From contig CAZVPD010000011.1 of the NCBI GenBank assembly GCA_964628455.1, positions 1-42,267 of the forward strand: a stretch of DNA of 42,267 bases, written 5' to 3'. Position 1 is the first letter of the stretch. Every line of letters starts with the position of its first letter. The translations under genes and the position numbers were made by a program. A model generated the notes under the pieces. It made no database searches. It saw only the letters and a list, made by a program, of their open reading frames with translations, and had not been told where the DNA came from. Source of the stretch: JAQVWU01 sp964628455. GTDB lineage: Bacteria; Bacillota; Clostridia; Oscillospirales; CAG-272. Below are positions 8,438 through 16,641 of this stretch, piece by piece.

Positions 8438-8469
8438 AATTATAGGCGAGTATAAACCCGCCTATAATT
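8438..8469 (-). terminator. Inverted repeat after the peptide-binding lipoprotein gene
   Basis: A perfect 11-bp stem (AATTATAGGCG with CGCCTATAATT, 10-nt loop) lies 22 bp after the lipoprotein stop. The following minus-strand sequence is T/A-rich (TTATTTATA) but lacks a clean U-run. Confidence 0.6.
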
Positions 8470-8490
8470 ATTCTGTAATGGATTTGATCC

Positions 8491-10242
8491 CTATTCGGTC
8501 ACTTCGTCTTCGGCGGCGACGGTAACAAGTACGGTTCCGAATGTCTCGTAGTTTTTGAATTTGGTTTTGTCGAATAAATTGAATCCGTACAGGGCGTCGC
8601 TCTTGACGTTTGCAAGCTCGTCGCTCACAAGGTATGCGTGCTGATACGTGAACAGAGGCATGACGGGCATCGCTTCGGCCAGCATCTTTTCCGCCTCATG
8701 CAGTTTTGCGGCGCGTTCGGTCCGGTCGGTCAGAGTGAATACCCCGTCCATGAAGAGATTGTATGCTTCGTCATCAAAACCGGTGATATGAGGGACATCC
8801 TCGAAATTGCTCGAAACCAGGTCCTTCGCTCCGCCGGCAAACTGTTTCGCGAAGGGCGCAAGTGCGGACCACGCGTCGGTGGAAATGGTCTGCCAGTCGA
8901 TCGCGATAACGTCAAAGTCGCGGGCTTCATAGGCGTCGGTGAACAGGTCGTTCAGAAGGTCATATTCGGTCACTGATTTATACGCTTCCGTTCCGAGTTC
9001 CCGGATCGTAACGTTGAATCCCAGTTCTCCCCAGACACCCGCGCAGTATTCGGCCACGGCTCTGTCGACTTCATTGGGCCTGATCGTAATGGCAAACGAG
9101 GCGCCGGCAGCTCCCGAAACGAGGTTTTTGGCTGCGGCAAGGTCGGCGGAAGCGGAGATCAGATCGCCTCCGGCGCTTCTGAAGGAAGTTTTTTTATCCG
9201 CATCGAACACGTAGTTTCCGTTGACGAAACCGGCTGCGGGAACGGCGAAAGTGACAAGCGAAGCGATCGCGTTGCGGTCAACGGCCATGGACAGCGCCTT
9301 GCGGACGTTCGGGTCATCAAAAGGAGCTTTTGTCGTGTTGAAGAAATACGTGTGGGTGTTCATCGTGTCTTCAACCGTCACTTTATCCGCATACGCGGCC
9401 CGCTGCGCCAGCGGCAGTTCACTGACATACAGGACCGTGCCGTCTTCGAAGGCCTTTAACTGGGCTGCGGCGTCCGTGGTATAATCGACCACAAGCCTGT
9501 AGGGGAGCACATATTTCTTGATGCTGTCGTCTTCGATGTCACGTTTATAGTAAATATTTCTTTCAATGGTCAGCTGTCCGCCGCTTGTGAAGGTACGGAC
9601 CGTAAACGGACCGTTGGTCACGATGACGGAGGGATTTGTCGCCCAGTCGGTGACTTTGTTCACGGCGTCTTCGCGAAGGGGAACAAGTCTCGGGCTGGCG
9701 CAGTATTCAAGGAACAGATTATAATCGACGTCATGTTCAAACTGAACCTGAAGCACATAGGTATCCACCGCATAAATACCGAGGTCATCAATGGAAAGAT
9801 CGCCTTTTTTCACCTGCGCGGCATTCTTTATGGAATAAAGCATCGAAGCGGCATCGGAATGGAATTCCGGTTCGAGTATGCGTTTCCAGGCATACACAAA
9901 ATCGTCGGCCGAAAGGACACGTCCGTCACTCCAGGCAGTTTCTATCAGCTGAAACTCAAGGACATAATAGTCGTCTTCGGGAACCGATTTATATTTCCAG
10001 CTCTTCGCCATTGCGCCTTTGACCTTGCCTTTTTCATCGACGGAAGTAAGGCCTTCGTAAATCAATCCGAGAACTTTTATCGACGCTTCATCGGTATAGG
10101 CAAATGCCGGATCGAAATTCTTTATTTCAGTCGTCAGATAGACAGGAATTGCAGCACCTTTATCTTCTTCTTCCTCGGTACAGCCGGCAAATATACCTGT
10201 CAGCGTAACGAGACAAAGTATCAAAGATAAAATCTTCTTCAT
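8491..10242 (-). CDS. Peptide ABC transporter substrate-binding lipoprotein (SBP family 5)
   Basis: A 583-residue extracytoplasmic binding protein of the OppA/DppA type. Residues 1-20 form a lipoprotein signal peptide, with lipobox IFAG then Cys21, followed by an acidic tether. The mature part shows family-5 hallmarks: IPVYLTTEIKNFDPAFAYTD near the N terminus, WSDGRVLSADDFVYAWKR, and DPNVRKALSMAVDRNAIA. It should be anchored outside the membrane and bind oligopeptides. The start is chosen at 10242, where GAGGAGG lies 8 nt upstream. An in-frame extension to 10299 has no ribosome site and would spoil the signal peptide. No permease or ATPase genes are adjacent, so it is an orphan in this window. 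Confidence 0.92.
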   Translation of the reverse strand: MKKILSLILCLVTLTGIFAGCTEEEEDKGAAIPVYLTTEIKNFDPAFAYTDEASIKVLGLIYEGLTSVDEKGKVKGAMAKSWKYKSVPEDDYYVLEFQLIETAWSDGRVLSADDFVYAWKRILEPEFHSDAASMLYSIKNAAQVKKGDLSIDDLGIYAVDTYVLQVQFEHDVDYNLFLEYCASPRLVPLREDAVNKVTDWATNPSVIVTNGPFTVRTFTSGGQLTIERNIYYKRDIEDDSIKKYVLPYRLVVDYTTDAAAQLKAFEDGTVLYVSELPLAQRAAYADKVTVEDTMNTHTYFFNTTKAPFDDPNVRKALSMAVDRNAIASLVTFAVPAAGFVNGNYVFDADKKTSFRSAGGDLISASADLAAAKNLVSGAAGASFAITIRPNEVDRAVAEYCAGVWGELGFNVTIRELGTEAYKSVTEYDLLNDLFTDAYEARDFDVIAIDWQTISTDAWSALAPFAKQFAGGAKDLVSSNFEDVPHITGFDDEAYNLFMDGVFTLTDRTERAAKLHEAEKMLAEAMPVMPLFTYQHAYLVSDELANVKSDALYGFNLFDKTKFKNYETFGTVLVTVAAEDEVTE

Positions 10243-10321
10243 GGGGTGATTCCTCCTCAGTAATATAAAATAGGAAAGCAGAATTAAATATGCCGTCACA
10301 GTTCAGAACACTTGCCCATAC

Positions 10322-10350
10322 ATTATAGCATTAAAATTTCATTTAATCAA
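10322..10350 (-). promoter_or_regulatory. Promoter of the binding-protein gene
   Basis: On the minus strand TTGATT (10350-10345), 17-bp spacer, extended -10 TGCTATAAT (TATAAT at 10327-10322), about 80 bp before the ATG. The A/T-rich stretch to about 10450 beyond it shows no gene. The GC-rich 10480-10568 part holds an imperfect CCGGGCAG/CTGCCGG inverted repeat with no U-tract. Confidence 0.65.
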
Positions 10351-10568
10351 TGGTTTGAACATTTAAATCATCTTTTTTTAGCAATTTATACACTTGCACA
10401 ATTAGATTCGCTTTTTTTAGTGATATTTTACAATGATGAGCCGTTTTCCCGATTGATAAAATGATTTTTTTGGAACAACCGCACAGAAGTCCGGCAGCCG
10501 CGCGCATGCGGATGCCTGCCCGGCGCATTTTGCCGCCGTCCCGAAGGCCTGTTTAAAATCACTTGCGC

Positions 10569-11042
10569 TCAATCGACATCGATCATGTTCCTGTAAACAC
10601 CGGGTGACGCGGCTTCGATCACCGTCGCCCCGCATATTTTTTTATAGAATTCCGCCGGTCCGACCCATCCGATCACGGCGTAACCGTAGCCTACCTCCCT
10701 CATGGCAAGCAGACACCTTAAGGTCAGCGCCTTTCCGATGCCCGTTCCCCTCATGGATTCCGCAACGCCGACCGGGCCGAAATAACCTTTTGCCGTCGTG
10801 TCGTAACAGGCAAAACCCAGTATTTTCTTTTCTTTTACGGCTATGAAGCAGGACGAAGGCGTATTGAAAAGGGATTTCAGGAATTCGTTCGCCCAGCCTT
10901 CACCGAAATTCGCCTGAATAAATTCTTTGATACGGTTTCCGTCCGGAGACATGGCGCGCTTTATTTTGATCTCTTTGTCCATATCCCCGCAGGGATCGAT
11001 AAAATCGGGCAATTCATAAAGTCTGACCAGCATATCGGGCAT
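10569..11042 (-). CDS. GNAT family N-acetyltransferase
   Basis: 157 residues with the GNAT fold signature. Strand 4 and motif A read GPVGVAESMRGTGIGKAL, which includes the acetyl-CoA pyrophosphate loop R-G-T-G-I-G. Motif B follows at VIGWVGPAEFYKKICGATVI. The protein transfers an acetyl group from acetyl-CoA to an amine, but the substrate cannot be read from the sequence. AGGAG lies 7 nt before the ATG. The HAD-IIA gene ends 64 bp downstream in the same direction. Confidence 0.88.
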   Translation of the reverse strand: MPDMLVRLYELPDFIDPCGDMDKEIKIKRAMSPDGNRIKEFIQANFGEGWANEFLKSLFNTPSSCFIAVKEKKILGFACYDTTAKGYFGPVGVAESMRGTGIGKALTLRCLLAMREVGYGYAVIGWVGPAEFYKKICGATVIEAASPGVYRNMIDVD

Positions 11043-11106
11043 GGTTTTTCTCCTGTCTGAAAATTATTGTTTACAGCCTTGTCTTGACGTGCTATAATAA
11101 TGACGG

Positions 11107-11895
11107 TTACCGATCCCAGATCTCACGGACCTGCAGAAGAGAGGGAAATATAAAGTCGGGTCTGTCCTTCTCTTCGGTCCGTTCCAGGTCCGGCAGCCGG
11201 GTCTCGCCCGTCAGAACGAGCACCGATGTGATCCCGTGCTGTTTTCCGAGCGCGATGTCCGTGTAAAGCCGGTCGCCGAAAACAACCATATCCTCCGTCT
11301 TCAGGCCGGTGATGCCGCAGATCGCACGGACCGTCTGACCATACGGCTTGCCGAAATACACGGGCTTTACACCTGTGGAAGCGGTGATAAACGCGGCGAT
11401 CGCGCCGCTGTCGGGAATAAAGCCGTTTTCGACGGGACAGTTGAAATCGGGATGCGTGGAACAATATTCGGCGCCGTTACGGATCAGCCGGCATGCCGTA
11501 TTGAGTTTATCGTACGTCAGCGTGGTGTCGAAACTGCTGACGACAATATCCGCATCCTCCGACAGGACAATATGTTCCGCTTCAAACTGCCCGCATAATT
11601 CCGGCGTTCCGACAAGATATACTTTTTTACCGGCGCGTTCCTTTTTCAGATAGCGTATCGTCACGTCGCCCGACGTCAGAAGCTCGCCGCGGGACGTTTC
11701 AAACCCCAGCCGGTTCAGCTTGCCGACATAATGATCCGGCGAATGCGAGGCATTGTTGGTAAAGAACAGCACGCGTTTTCCTTCACGCCTGAGGTGCAGG
11801 ATAAAATCCACCGCAAACGGGAACACCCGGTCCCCGAGATACACCGTGCCGTCCATATCGAATATATACAGCTTTTTGCTTTTTATAATATGCAT
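11107..11895 (-). CDS. HAD-IIA family hydrolase (NagD-like phosphatase)
   Basis: 262 residues. Motif I is DMDGT at residues 13-17 (nucleophile Asp13, acid/base Asp15). Motif II is FFTNNASHS, typical of the HAD-IIA subfamily (NagD, pNPPase). The C-terminal part has FGKPYGQTVRAI and the motif IV segment VFGDRLYTDIALGKQHGI. A cytosolic phosphatase acting on small phosphometabolites is expected; related enzymes take nucleotides, sugar phosphates or glycerol phosphates. GAGGT precedes the ATG. It is divergent from the pantothenate kinase with only 54 bp between starts, so any promoters must overlap the coding regions. Confidence 0.92.
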   Translation of the reverse strand: MHIIKSKKLYIFDMDGTVYLGDRVFPFAVDFILHLRREGKRVLFFTNNASHSPDHYVGKLNRLGFETSRGELLTSGDVTIRYLKKERAGKKVYLVGTPELCGQFEAEHIVLSEDADIVVSSFDTTLTYDKLNTACRLIRNGAEYCSTHPDFNCPVENGFIPDSGAIAAFITASTGVKPVYFGKPYGQTVRAICGITGLKTEDMVVFGDRLYTDIALGKQHGITSVLVLTGETRLPDLERTEEKDRPDFIFPSLLQVREIWDR

Positions 11896-11949
11896 GAAAA
11901 CCTCAGAACCGCAGAATATAAACTTAAAATATTTATTCCGGAGGATACA

Positions 11950-12771
11950 ATGAATACAGTGATCGGGATCGACGTAGGCGGGAGCACGACGAAAATCGTC
12001 GGTTTTTCAGAGGACGGAGCCCTCATCGAACCTATGTACGTCAGGGCTGCCGATCCCCTGACATCCATCTACGGAGCTTTCGGAAAGTTTACGGCCGTCA
12101 ATTCACTGGAACTGAATAATATCAGAAGGATCATGGTGACGGGAGTCGGGTCCTCCTATATCACGAAACCGATCTACGGGCTGACCTGCGAAAGCGTTCC
12201 GGAATTCACCTGCATCGGTCTGGGAGGGCTGTATCTCTCGGGGCTGGACCGGTGCATCGTGGTCAGCATGGGGACCGGGACGGCCATCGTCAACGCGAAA
12301 AAAGGATCCGGGATGGAATACCTCGGCGGAACGGGCGTCGGGGGCGGGACGCTGATGGGCCTGTCGAAAATGCTGCTCGGAATGGACACCATCCATCACA
12401 TCGTCGCATTGGCCGAGGACGGCGACCTGAACAAGATCGACCTGCGGATACGCGACATCACCAACAAGAATATCCTGCCCGGAATGCCCGCCGACATGAC
12501 AGCCTCAAACTTCGGAAAAGTAAGCGATATCGCCTCAAAAAGCGACATCGCGCTGGCCATCATCAACATGGTCTTCGAAACGATCGGCATGTGCGCGATT
12601 TTCGCGGCCCGGAACCACCGTATACGCGATATCGTCCTCACCGGCAATCTCACCAACATTCCGCAGTCCCGTGCGATCTTCGAGAGTCTGAGCGCCATGT
12701 TCGACATGAACTTCATCATTCCCGAACGCGCGCAGTTCGGACCGGTGATCGGCGCGGCGCTGTCGGCATAA
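11950..12771 (+). CDS. coaW: Type II pantothenate kinase
   Basis: 273 residues of the eukaryotic-like or staphylococcal type II PanK. It has the ASKHA-fold phosphate-1 loop GIDVGGSTTK (residues 6-15), the phosphate-2 loop SMGTGTAIV, the motif GGTGVGGGTLMGLS, and an adenosine-loop-like VLTGNLTNIPQSR near the C terminus. It phosphorylates pantothenate with ATP, the first step of coenzyme A synthesis. The ATG follows CGGAGG by 6 nt; longer in-frame reading upstream runs into the divergent HAD gene and is not supported. It is the only plus-strand gene between the left edge and abrB. Confidence 0.93.
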   Translation: MNTVIGIDVGGSTTKIVGFSEDGALIEPMYVRAADPLTSIYGAFGKFTAVNSLELNNIRRIMVTGVGSSYITKPIYGLTCESVPEFTCIGLGGLYLSGLDRCIVVSMGTGTAIVNAKKGSGMEYLGGTGVGGGTLMGLSKMLLGMDTIHHIVALAEDGDLNKIDLRIRDITNKNILPGMPADMTASNFGKVSDIASKSDIALAIINMVFETIGMCAIFAARNHRIRDIVLTGNLTNIPQSRAIFESLSAMFDMNFIIPERAQFGPVIGAALSA

Positions 12772-12802
12772 AATAAAAATCAATAAACATTCATATGAAA
12801 AA

Positions 12803-12864
12803 CGTCATATCGCGCGTATTCGCGGACGGAGCAGAACGCTCCGTCCGTTTTCGCGTTATATGAC
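12803..12864. terminator. Long inverted repeat between convergent coaW and rplQ
   Basis: A perfect 10-bp core stem (12823-12832 with 12838-12847, 5-nt loop) is nested in an outer imperfect stem (GTCATAT...ATATGAC). TTTT follows on the plus strand. It can serve as a shared terminator for coaW and for the entire ribosomal-protein cluster. Confidence 0.75.
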
Positions 12865-12884
12865 ATTCTGATCCCGAGCTATGG

Positions 12885-13373
12885 TTATGCCTGACCGACG
12901 GAAGCTTTTTTATCCGTTTTGTCTTTTTTATCCCGGACTTTTTTGTCCGTTTTTTCTTTTTTATCCTGAGCTTTTTTGTCTTTTTTATCCTGGGCCTTAT
13001 CTTTTTTCTCGTCCTTATGCACTTCGGCTTCTCCGATGAGCTTGATCAGCGCCATTTCGGCACCGTCTCCCCGGCGGGGGCCCAATTTATAGATGCCTGT
13101 GTATCCGCCGCTGCGTTCCGAATATTTCGGCGCGATGGAATCAAACAATTTAGAGACGACGTCCTCTTTTGTTATATAGGCGAGAGCCGTTCGCCGAGTC
13201 GCGAGCGTGTTTTTCTTACCGAGTGTGATCATTTTTTCGGCTTCGCTGCGAACTTCCTTCGCTTTCATCAGCGTTGTTTCTATGGTTCCGTTTTCGAGCA
13301 GATAAGTGACCATACCGCGCAGCATCGAACGCCGGTGTGCCGATGTTCTGCCGAGTTTCCTGTTCCCTGGCAT
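12885..13373 (-). CDS. rplQ: 50S ribosomal protein L17 with a lysine-rich C-terminal tail
   Basis: 162 residues, against 113-130 in most bacteria. The core (1 to about 115) is standard: MPGNRKLGRTSAHRRSML, then LITLGKK-type and SGGYTGIYKL segments. The remaining 45 residues are a Lys/Asp/Glu-rich tail made of KDKKDK-like repeats, encoded by A-rich repetitive DNA. L17 binds near the peptide exit tunnel. The gene ends the alpha part of the cluster. The 138-bp gap to rpoA holds a small GGATCC-type hairpin and no gene. Confidence 0.96.
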   Translation of the reverse strand: MPGNRKLGRTSAHRRSMLRGMVTYLLENGTIETTLMKAKEVRSEAEKMITLGKKNTLATRRTALAYITKEDVVSKLFDSIAPKYSERSGGYTGIYKLGPRRGDGAEMALIKLIGEAEVHKDEKKDKAQDKKDKKAQDKKEKTDKKVRDKKDKTDKKASVGQA

Positions 13374-13511
13374 TCCTGGAATCCTCCTTCAGTTCTGTTT
13401 AACTGTATACATTTTTACGCCGGCAGGTATCCTTTTTTAAGGATCCGCCTTCTTCCGCCCCGTTTTTCACAGCCGTCAGAGCGGATATTTCCGTTATCGT
13501 TATTGTTCCGG

Positions 13512-14462
13512 TTATTCTTCTTCTTTTTTCAGATCAAGACCCAGAGAACACAGCTTCAGCTTCACCTCTTCGAGGGATTTTTTCCCGAGGTTCCTTACTT
13601 TCATCATATCCTCTTCGGTTCTGTCCGTTAAATCCTCGACTGTATCGATGCCCGCGCGCTTCAGACAGTTGAAGCTCCTCACGGACATGTCAAGCTCCTC
13701 AATGGTCATCTCAAGGACCTTTTCCTTAATGGTTTCTTCGCGCTCAACCATGATCTCTGCCTTCTTCGCTTCATCCGAAAGATCGACGAACAGGCTGAGA
13801 TGCTCATTGAGTATCTTGGCTCCGAGCGAAACAGCTTCTTTAGCGGAAATCGTTCCGTTTGTCAGCACTTCAAGCGTAAGCTTGTCGTAATCGGTGTTGC
13901 TTCCGACGCGGGTGTTTTCCACGGTATAACTCACGTTGTATACGGGCGTATAGATCGAATCCGTATAAATAACTCCGATAGCGGGCTGATTCAGCTGCTT
14001 GTTCTTCTCCTGTGACACATAGCCGCGTCCGTGATCAAAAGTGAGTTCCATCACGAAACGGACATTTTCACCGAGAGTCGCAATATGATGATCGGGATTT
14101 AATATTTCGATGTCTGAATCCTGTTTGATATCTCCTGCGGACACATCGCATTCGCCGGTCATATCCAGCAGGACCGTCTTCGGTCCGTCGCTGTATAATC
14201 TTGCCGTAATACCCTTCACATTGAGGACGATTTCCGTCACATCCTCTTTGACGCCGGGGATCGTGGAAATCTCATGGAGAATGCCGTCGATTTTTATGCT
14301 GATGACCGCAACACCCGGAAGTGAGCTCAGGAGCACACGCCGCAAGGAATTACCGAGTGTCGTACCGTAACCCCTTTCCAGGGGCTCTACGATAAATTTT
14401 CCGCTTTTTCCGTCTTCGCTTAAATTGACCGTGGCTATATTCGGCTTTTCTATTTCAATCAT
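13512..14462 (-). CDS. rpoA: DNA-directed RNA polymerase alpha subunit
   Basis: 316 residues, full length. The N-terminal dimerisation domain carries EPLERGYGTTLGNSLRRVL and LLSSLPG. The C-terminal domain (about 245-316) carries the DNA- and activator-binding helices LDMSVRSFNCLKRAGI and VRNLGKKSLEEVK. It nucleates assembly of the beta subunits and contacts UP elements. The cluster order rpsD-rpoA-rplQ is the classical alpha operon. Confidence 0.98.
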   Translation of the reverse strand: MIEIEKPNIATVNLSEDGKSGKFIVEPLERGYGTTLGNSLRRVLLSSLPGVAVISIKIDGILHEISTIPGVKEDVTEIVLNVKGITARLYSDGPKTVLLDMTGECDVSAGDIKQDSDIEILNPDHHIATLGENVRFVMELTFDHGRGYVSQEKNKQLNQPAIGVIYTDSIYTPVYNVSYTVENTRVGSNTDYDKLTLEVLTNGTISAKEAVSLGAKILNEHLSLFVDLSDEAKKAEIMVEREETIKEKVLEMTIEELDMSVRSFNCLKRAGIDTVEDLTDRTEEDMMKVRNLGKKSLEEVKLKLCSLGLDLKKEEE

Positions 14463-14575
14463 TAAAATATTCCCTCCTACTAGTTATGACGAAATTATAA
14501 GACTAGTTACCGGCACAAGACTGGATCAGAAACCCGCGGCAAGCGGAACAGCGTCTTCTGCCGGCAGGGATTTCA

Positions 14576-15202
14576 TTATTTGGAATACAACTCGACGATC
14601 AGGTGTTCCTCGAACGGGAAGTCGACATCGTCACGCGTGGGAAGAGCGGTAACGGCGGCGGTTACATTCGCCTTATCGACGTCAAGCCATTTGGGAGCAA
14701 GGCGCGTATCAAGTCCTTCGATCAGTTCCTTGATTTTTTCGGACGAACGGCTGGCTTCCCTTAACGTCAGAACATCTCCGACTTTAACGGTGATGGAGGG
14801 AATCGATACTTTTTTGCCGTTCAGTCTGAAATGACCGTGCAGGACAAGCTGGCGGGCTTCTTTGCGGCTTTCGGCCATCCCCATTCTGTAAACAACATTG
14901 TCAAGACGGGATTCCAGCAAAGTCAAAAGGTTTTCACCCGTGACACCCTTTGCGCGGTCTGCTTTTGCGAAATAATTCTTAAACTGAACTTCCTGAACCC
15001 CGTAAAAACGCCTTGCCTTCTGTTTTTCACGGAGCTGCATTCCGTATTCCTTCAGCTTCTTGTTTGCGGCGCCATGCTGACCGGGAGCCGACGGTCTTCT
15101 GTCAACAGAGCATTTGCCTGTAAGGCATCGGTCACCCTTTAAAAAGAGCTTCATTCCTTCTCTGCGGCACTGTCTGCAAACCGGGCCTGTATATCTTGCC
15201 AT
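14576..15202 (-). CDS. rpsD: 30S ribosomal protein S4 (zinc form)
   Basis: 208 residues. The N terminus has the zinc-binding cysteines CRQCRREGM and CLTGKC, so this is the C+ type. The S4 RNA-binding domain follows: LESRLDNVVYRMGMAESRKE and the HGHFRLNGKKV segment. S4 starts assembly of the 30S body and in many bacteria represses the alpha operon. AAGGAGG precedes the ATG. 113 bp without a gene separate it from rpoA. Confidence 0.97.
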   Translation of the reverse strand: MARYTGPVCRQCRREGMKLFLKGDRCLTGKCSVDRRPSAPGQHGAANKKLKEYGMQLREKQKARRFYGVQEVQFKNYFAKADRAKGVTGENLLTLLESRLDNVVYRMGMAESRKEARQLVLHGHFRLNGKKVSIPSITVKVGDVLTLREASRSSEKIKELIEGLDTRLAPKWLDVDKANVTAAVTALPTRDDVDFPFEEHLIVELYSK

Positions 15203-15332
15203 ATCTTTGTAGTTTCCTCCTTACAGAAATACTGTATAATAACGAACGCACGCTGCTTTTTGATTTTCGTGCGGAATACAACTGCCGGATCTTCTGCCGA
15301 TTCTCCGGTCATTCGTATGAAATTGCCTGCGT

Positions 15333-15731
15333 TTATACGCGGCGGCGTTTAGGGGGACGGCAGCCGTTGTGGGGTATCGGGGTGACATCCTTGATCATGT
15401 TGATCTCGAGACCGACTGCCTGAAGAGCGCGGATCGCCGATTCTCTGCCCGAGCCGGGACCTTTCACATACACTTCAACGGTCTTCATCCCGTGGTCCAT
15501 CGCCAGTTTTGCCGCCGCTTCGGCAGCCATCTGCGCTGCAAAAGGAGTGGATTTGCGCGAGCCCTTAAAACCCAGCTCACCTGCGGAAGCCCAGGAAACA
15601 GCATTCCCGCCCGCATCCGTTATAGTGATGATCGTATTGTTGAAGGTAGCTCGGATATGAGCCTCGCCGCGTTCGATGTTTTTGCGCTCGCGCCGTTTTC
15701 TGGTAACTTTTTTTACTGCTGCTTTTGCCAT
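15333..15731 (-). CDS. rpsK: 30S ribosomal protein S11
   Basis: 132 residues with the conserved GEAHIRATFNNTIITITD, SAGELGFKGSRKSTPFAAQ and C-terminal TPIPHNGCRPPKRRRV segments. It is part of the 30S platform that shapes the mRNA exit region near the 3' end of 16S rRNA. It lies 18 bp after rpsM; 130 bp without a gene separate it from rpsD. Confidence 0.98.
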   Translation of the reverse strand: MAKAAVKKVTRKRRERKNIERGEAHIRATFNNTIITITDAGGNAVSWASAGELGFKGSRKSTPFAAQMAAEAAAKLAMDHGMKTVEVYVKGPGSGRESAIRALQAVGLEINMIKDVTPIPHNGCRPPKRRRV

Positions 15732-15749
15732 TTTAGCTCTGTCACTCCT

Positions 15750-16118
15750 TTACTTCTTCTTGTTTGCGATTGTTTTGGCGGGACCCTTGCGGGTTCTTGC
15801 GTTGGTTTTCGTGCGCTGACCTCTTACCGGCAGACCTTTTCTGTGTCTGGTGCCGCGATAGCAGTTGATTTCGATCATACGTTTGATATCAAGTGCAATA
15901 TCACGCCGGAGATCACCCTCGACCTTGAAATTATCCTCAATCTCGTCACGGAGCTTGGCGATCTCATCGTCTGTAAGATCCTTGGCGCGTGTATCCGGAT
16001 TGATGCCGGTCGTTTTCAGAATTTTATTCGAGGTGCTTCTTCCGATGCCGAAAATGTAGGTGAGAGCGAGTTCAACGCGCTTTTGATTAGGTATATCTAC
16101 GCCTGCGATACGAGCCAT
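15750..16118 (-). CDS. rpsM: 30S ribosomal protein S13
   Basis: 122 residues. It begins MARIAGVDIPNQKRVELALT and has the helix-two-turn-helix segment YIFGIGRSTSNKIL and the basic C-terminal tail with GLPVRGQRTKTNARTRKG. It sits in the 30S head and contacts L5 of the large subunit (bridge B1b) and the P-site tRNA. Confidence 0.98.
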   Translation of the reverse strand: MARIAGVDIPNQKRVELALTYIFGIGRSTSNKILKTTGINPDTRAKDLTDDEIAKLRDEIEDNFKVEGDLRRDIALDIKRMIEINCYRGTRHRKGLPVRGQRTKTNARTRKGPAKTIANKKK

Positions 16119-16184
16119 GTTTTTTCGTTCACTCCTTATAAAAATCGTGGTAAATAGCGTTTATTCATCAACAAATCGATTACC

Positions 16185-16216
16185 GGATGTCTGTACATCC
16201 TTGATGTCCGTACATC
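16185..16216 (-). repeat. Two tandem hairpins between rpmJ and rpsM
   Basis: GGATGT-CTGT-ACATCC (16185-16200) and GATGT-CCGT-ACATC (16203-16216) are two near-identical small hairpins separated by 2 nt. They lie in the 146-bp space between rpmJ and rpsM. Neither has a U-tract, so they are not obvious terminators. Confidence 0.7.
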
Positions 16217-16264
16217 TTTATGCCCGGGAAACCGCCCGTGCGGGGCTCCGTTTCCTGCGCGTAA

Positions 16265-16378
16265 TCAGCCCTGTCTCTGCTTGTGTTTGGGATTTTCACA
16301 GATAACCATGACCGTCCCATGACGTTTGATGATCTTGCATTTTTCGCAAATTCTTTTGACGGATGGCTTGACTTTCAT
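16265..16378 (-). CDS. rpmJ: 50S ribosomal protein L36 (zinc form)
   Basis: 37 residues, read directly from the sequence: MKVKPSVKRICEKC at the N terminus, then KIIKRHGTVMVICENPKHKQ and RQG. The zinc ligands are the Cys of RICEKC, the later Cys of VICEN, and His of PKHKQ (C+ type). It is the smallest protein of the large subunit and binds 23S rRNA near the A-site arm. It begins 15 bp after infA ends. Confidence 0.97.
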   Translation of the reverse strand: MKVKPSVKRICEKCKIIKRHGTVMVICENPKHKQRQG

Positions 16379-16393
16379 TTATACCATTCCTTT

Positions 16394-16612
16394 CTATTTC
16401 GCACGCCAGGTGATTCGTCCCTTGGTGAGGTCGTAAACGGACACCTCGACCGTGACTCTGTCTCCCGGCAGGATCCAAATATAATTCATTCTGAGTTTAC
16501 CGGATATGTGCGCGTTTATGATGTGTCCGTTGGGTAATTTGACTTTGAAGGTCGCGTTGGGCATCGCTTCGATGACCTGACCTTCGAATTCCATAACATC
16601 CTCTTTCGGCAG
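16394..16612 (-). CDS. infA: Translation initiation factor IF-1, probable CTG start
   Basis: A single OB-fold (S1-like) protein that blocks the 30S A site during initiation. The sequence includes VIEAMPNATFKVKLPNGH, AHISGKLRMNYIWILPGD and VYDLTKGRITWRAK. The first in-frame ATG (16594) would give only 66 residues and lose the conserved K-E-D-V segment. Upstream in frame the codons CTG CCG AAA GAG GAT GTT read (M)PKEDV, as expected, and give exactly the family length of 72. AGGAGG lies 7 nt before this CTG, so CTG at 16612 is my preferred start. The ATG has only a weaker GAGG 5 nt upstream, so internal initiation cannot be excluded. Confidence 0.95.
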   Translation of the reverse strand: MPKEDVMEFEGQVIEAMPNATFKVKLPNGHIINAHISGKLRMNYIWILPGDRVTVEVSVYDLTKGRITWRAK

Positions 16613-16641
16613 AATAATCCCTCCTGTTAAGCTTGTGAGCT

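Noticed and set aside
8491..10242. Full oligopeptide ABC transporter operon
   Set aside because: Only the binding protein is present; flanking genes are DUF4364 and GNAT, with no permease or ATPase.
10343..10528. Minus-strand 61-codon frame between the GNAT and lipoprotein genes
   Set aside because: No ribosome site, odd composition that changes abruptly along the frame, and overlap with the lipoprotein promoter region.
11085..11099. Plus-strand promoter (TTGACG near TATAAT)
   Set aside because: The two boxes are only 3 bp apart and would point antisense into the HAD gene.
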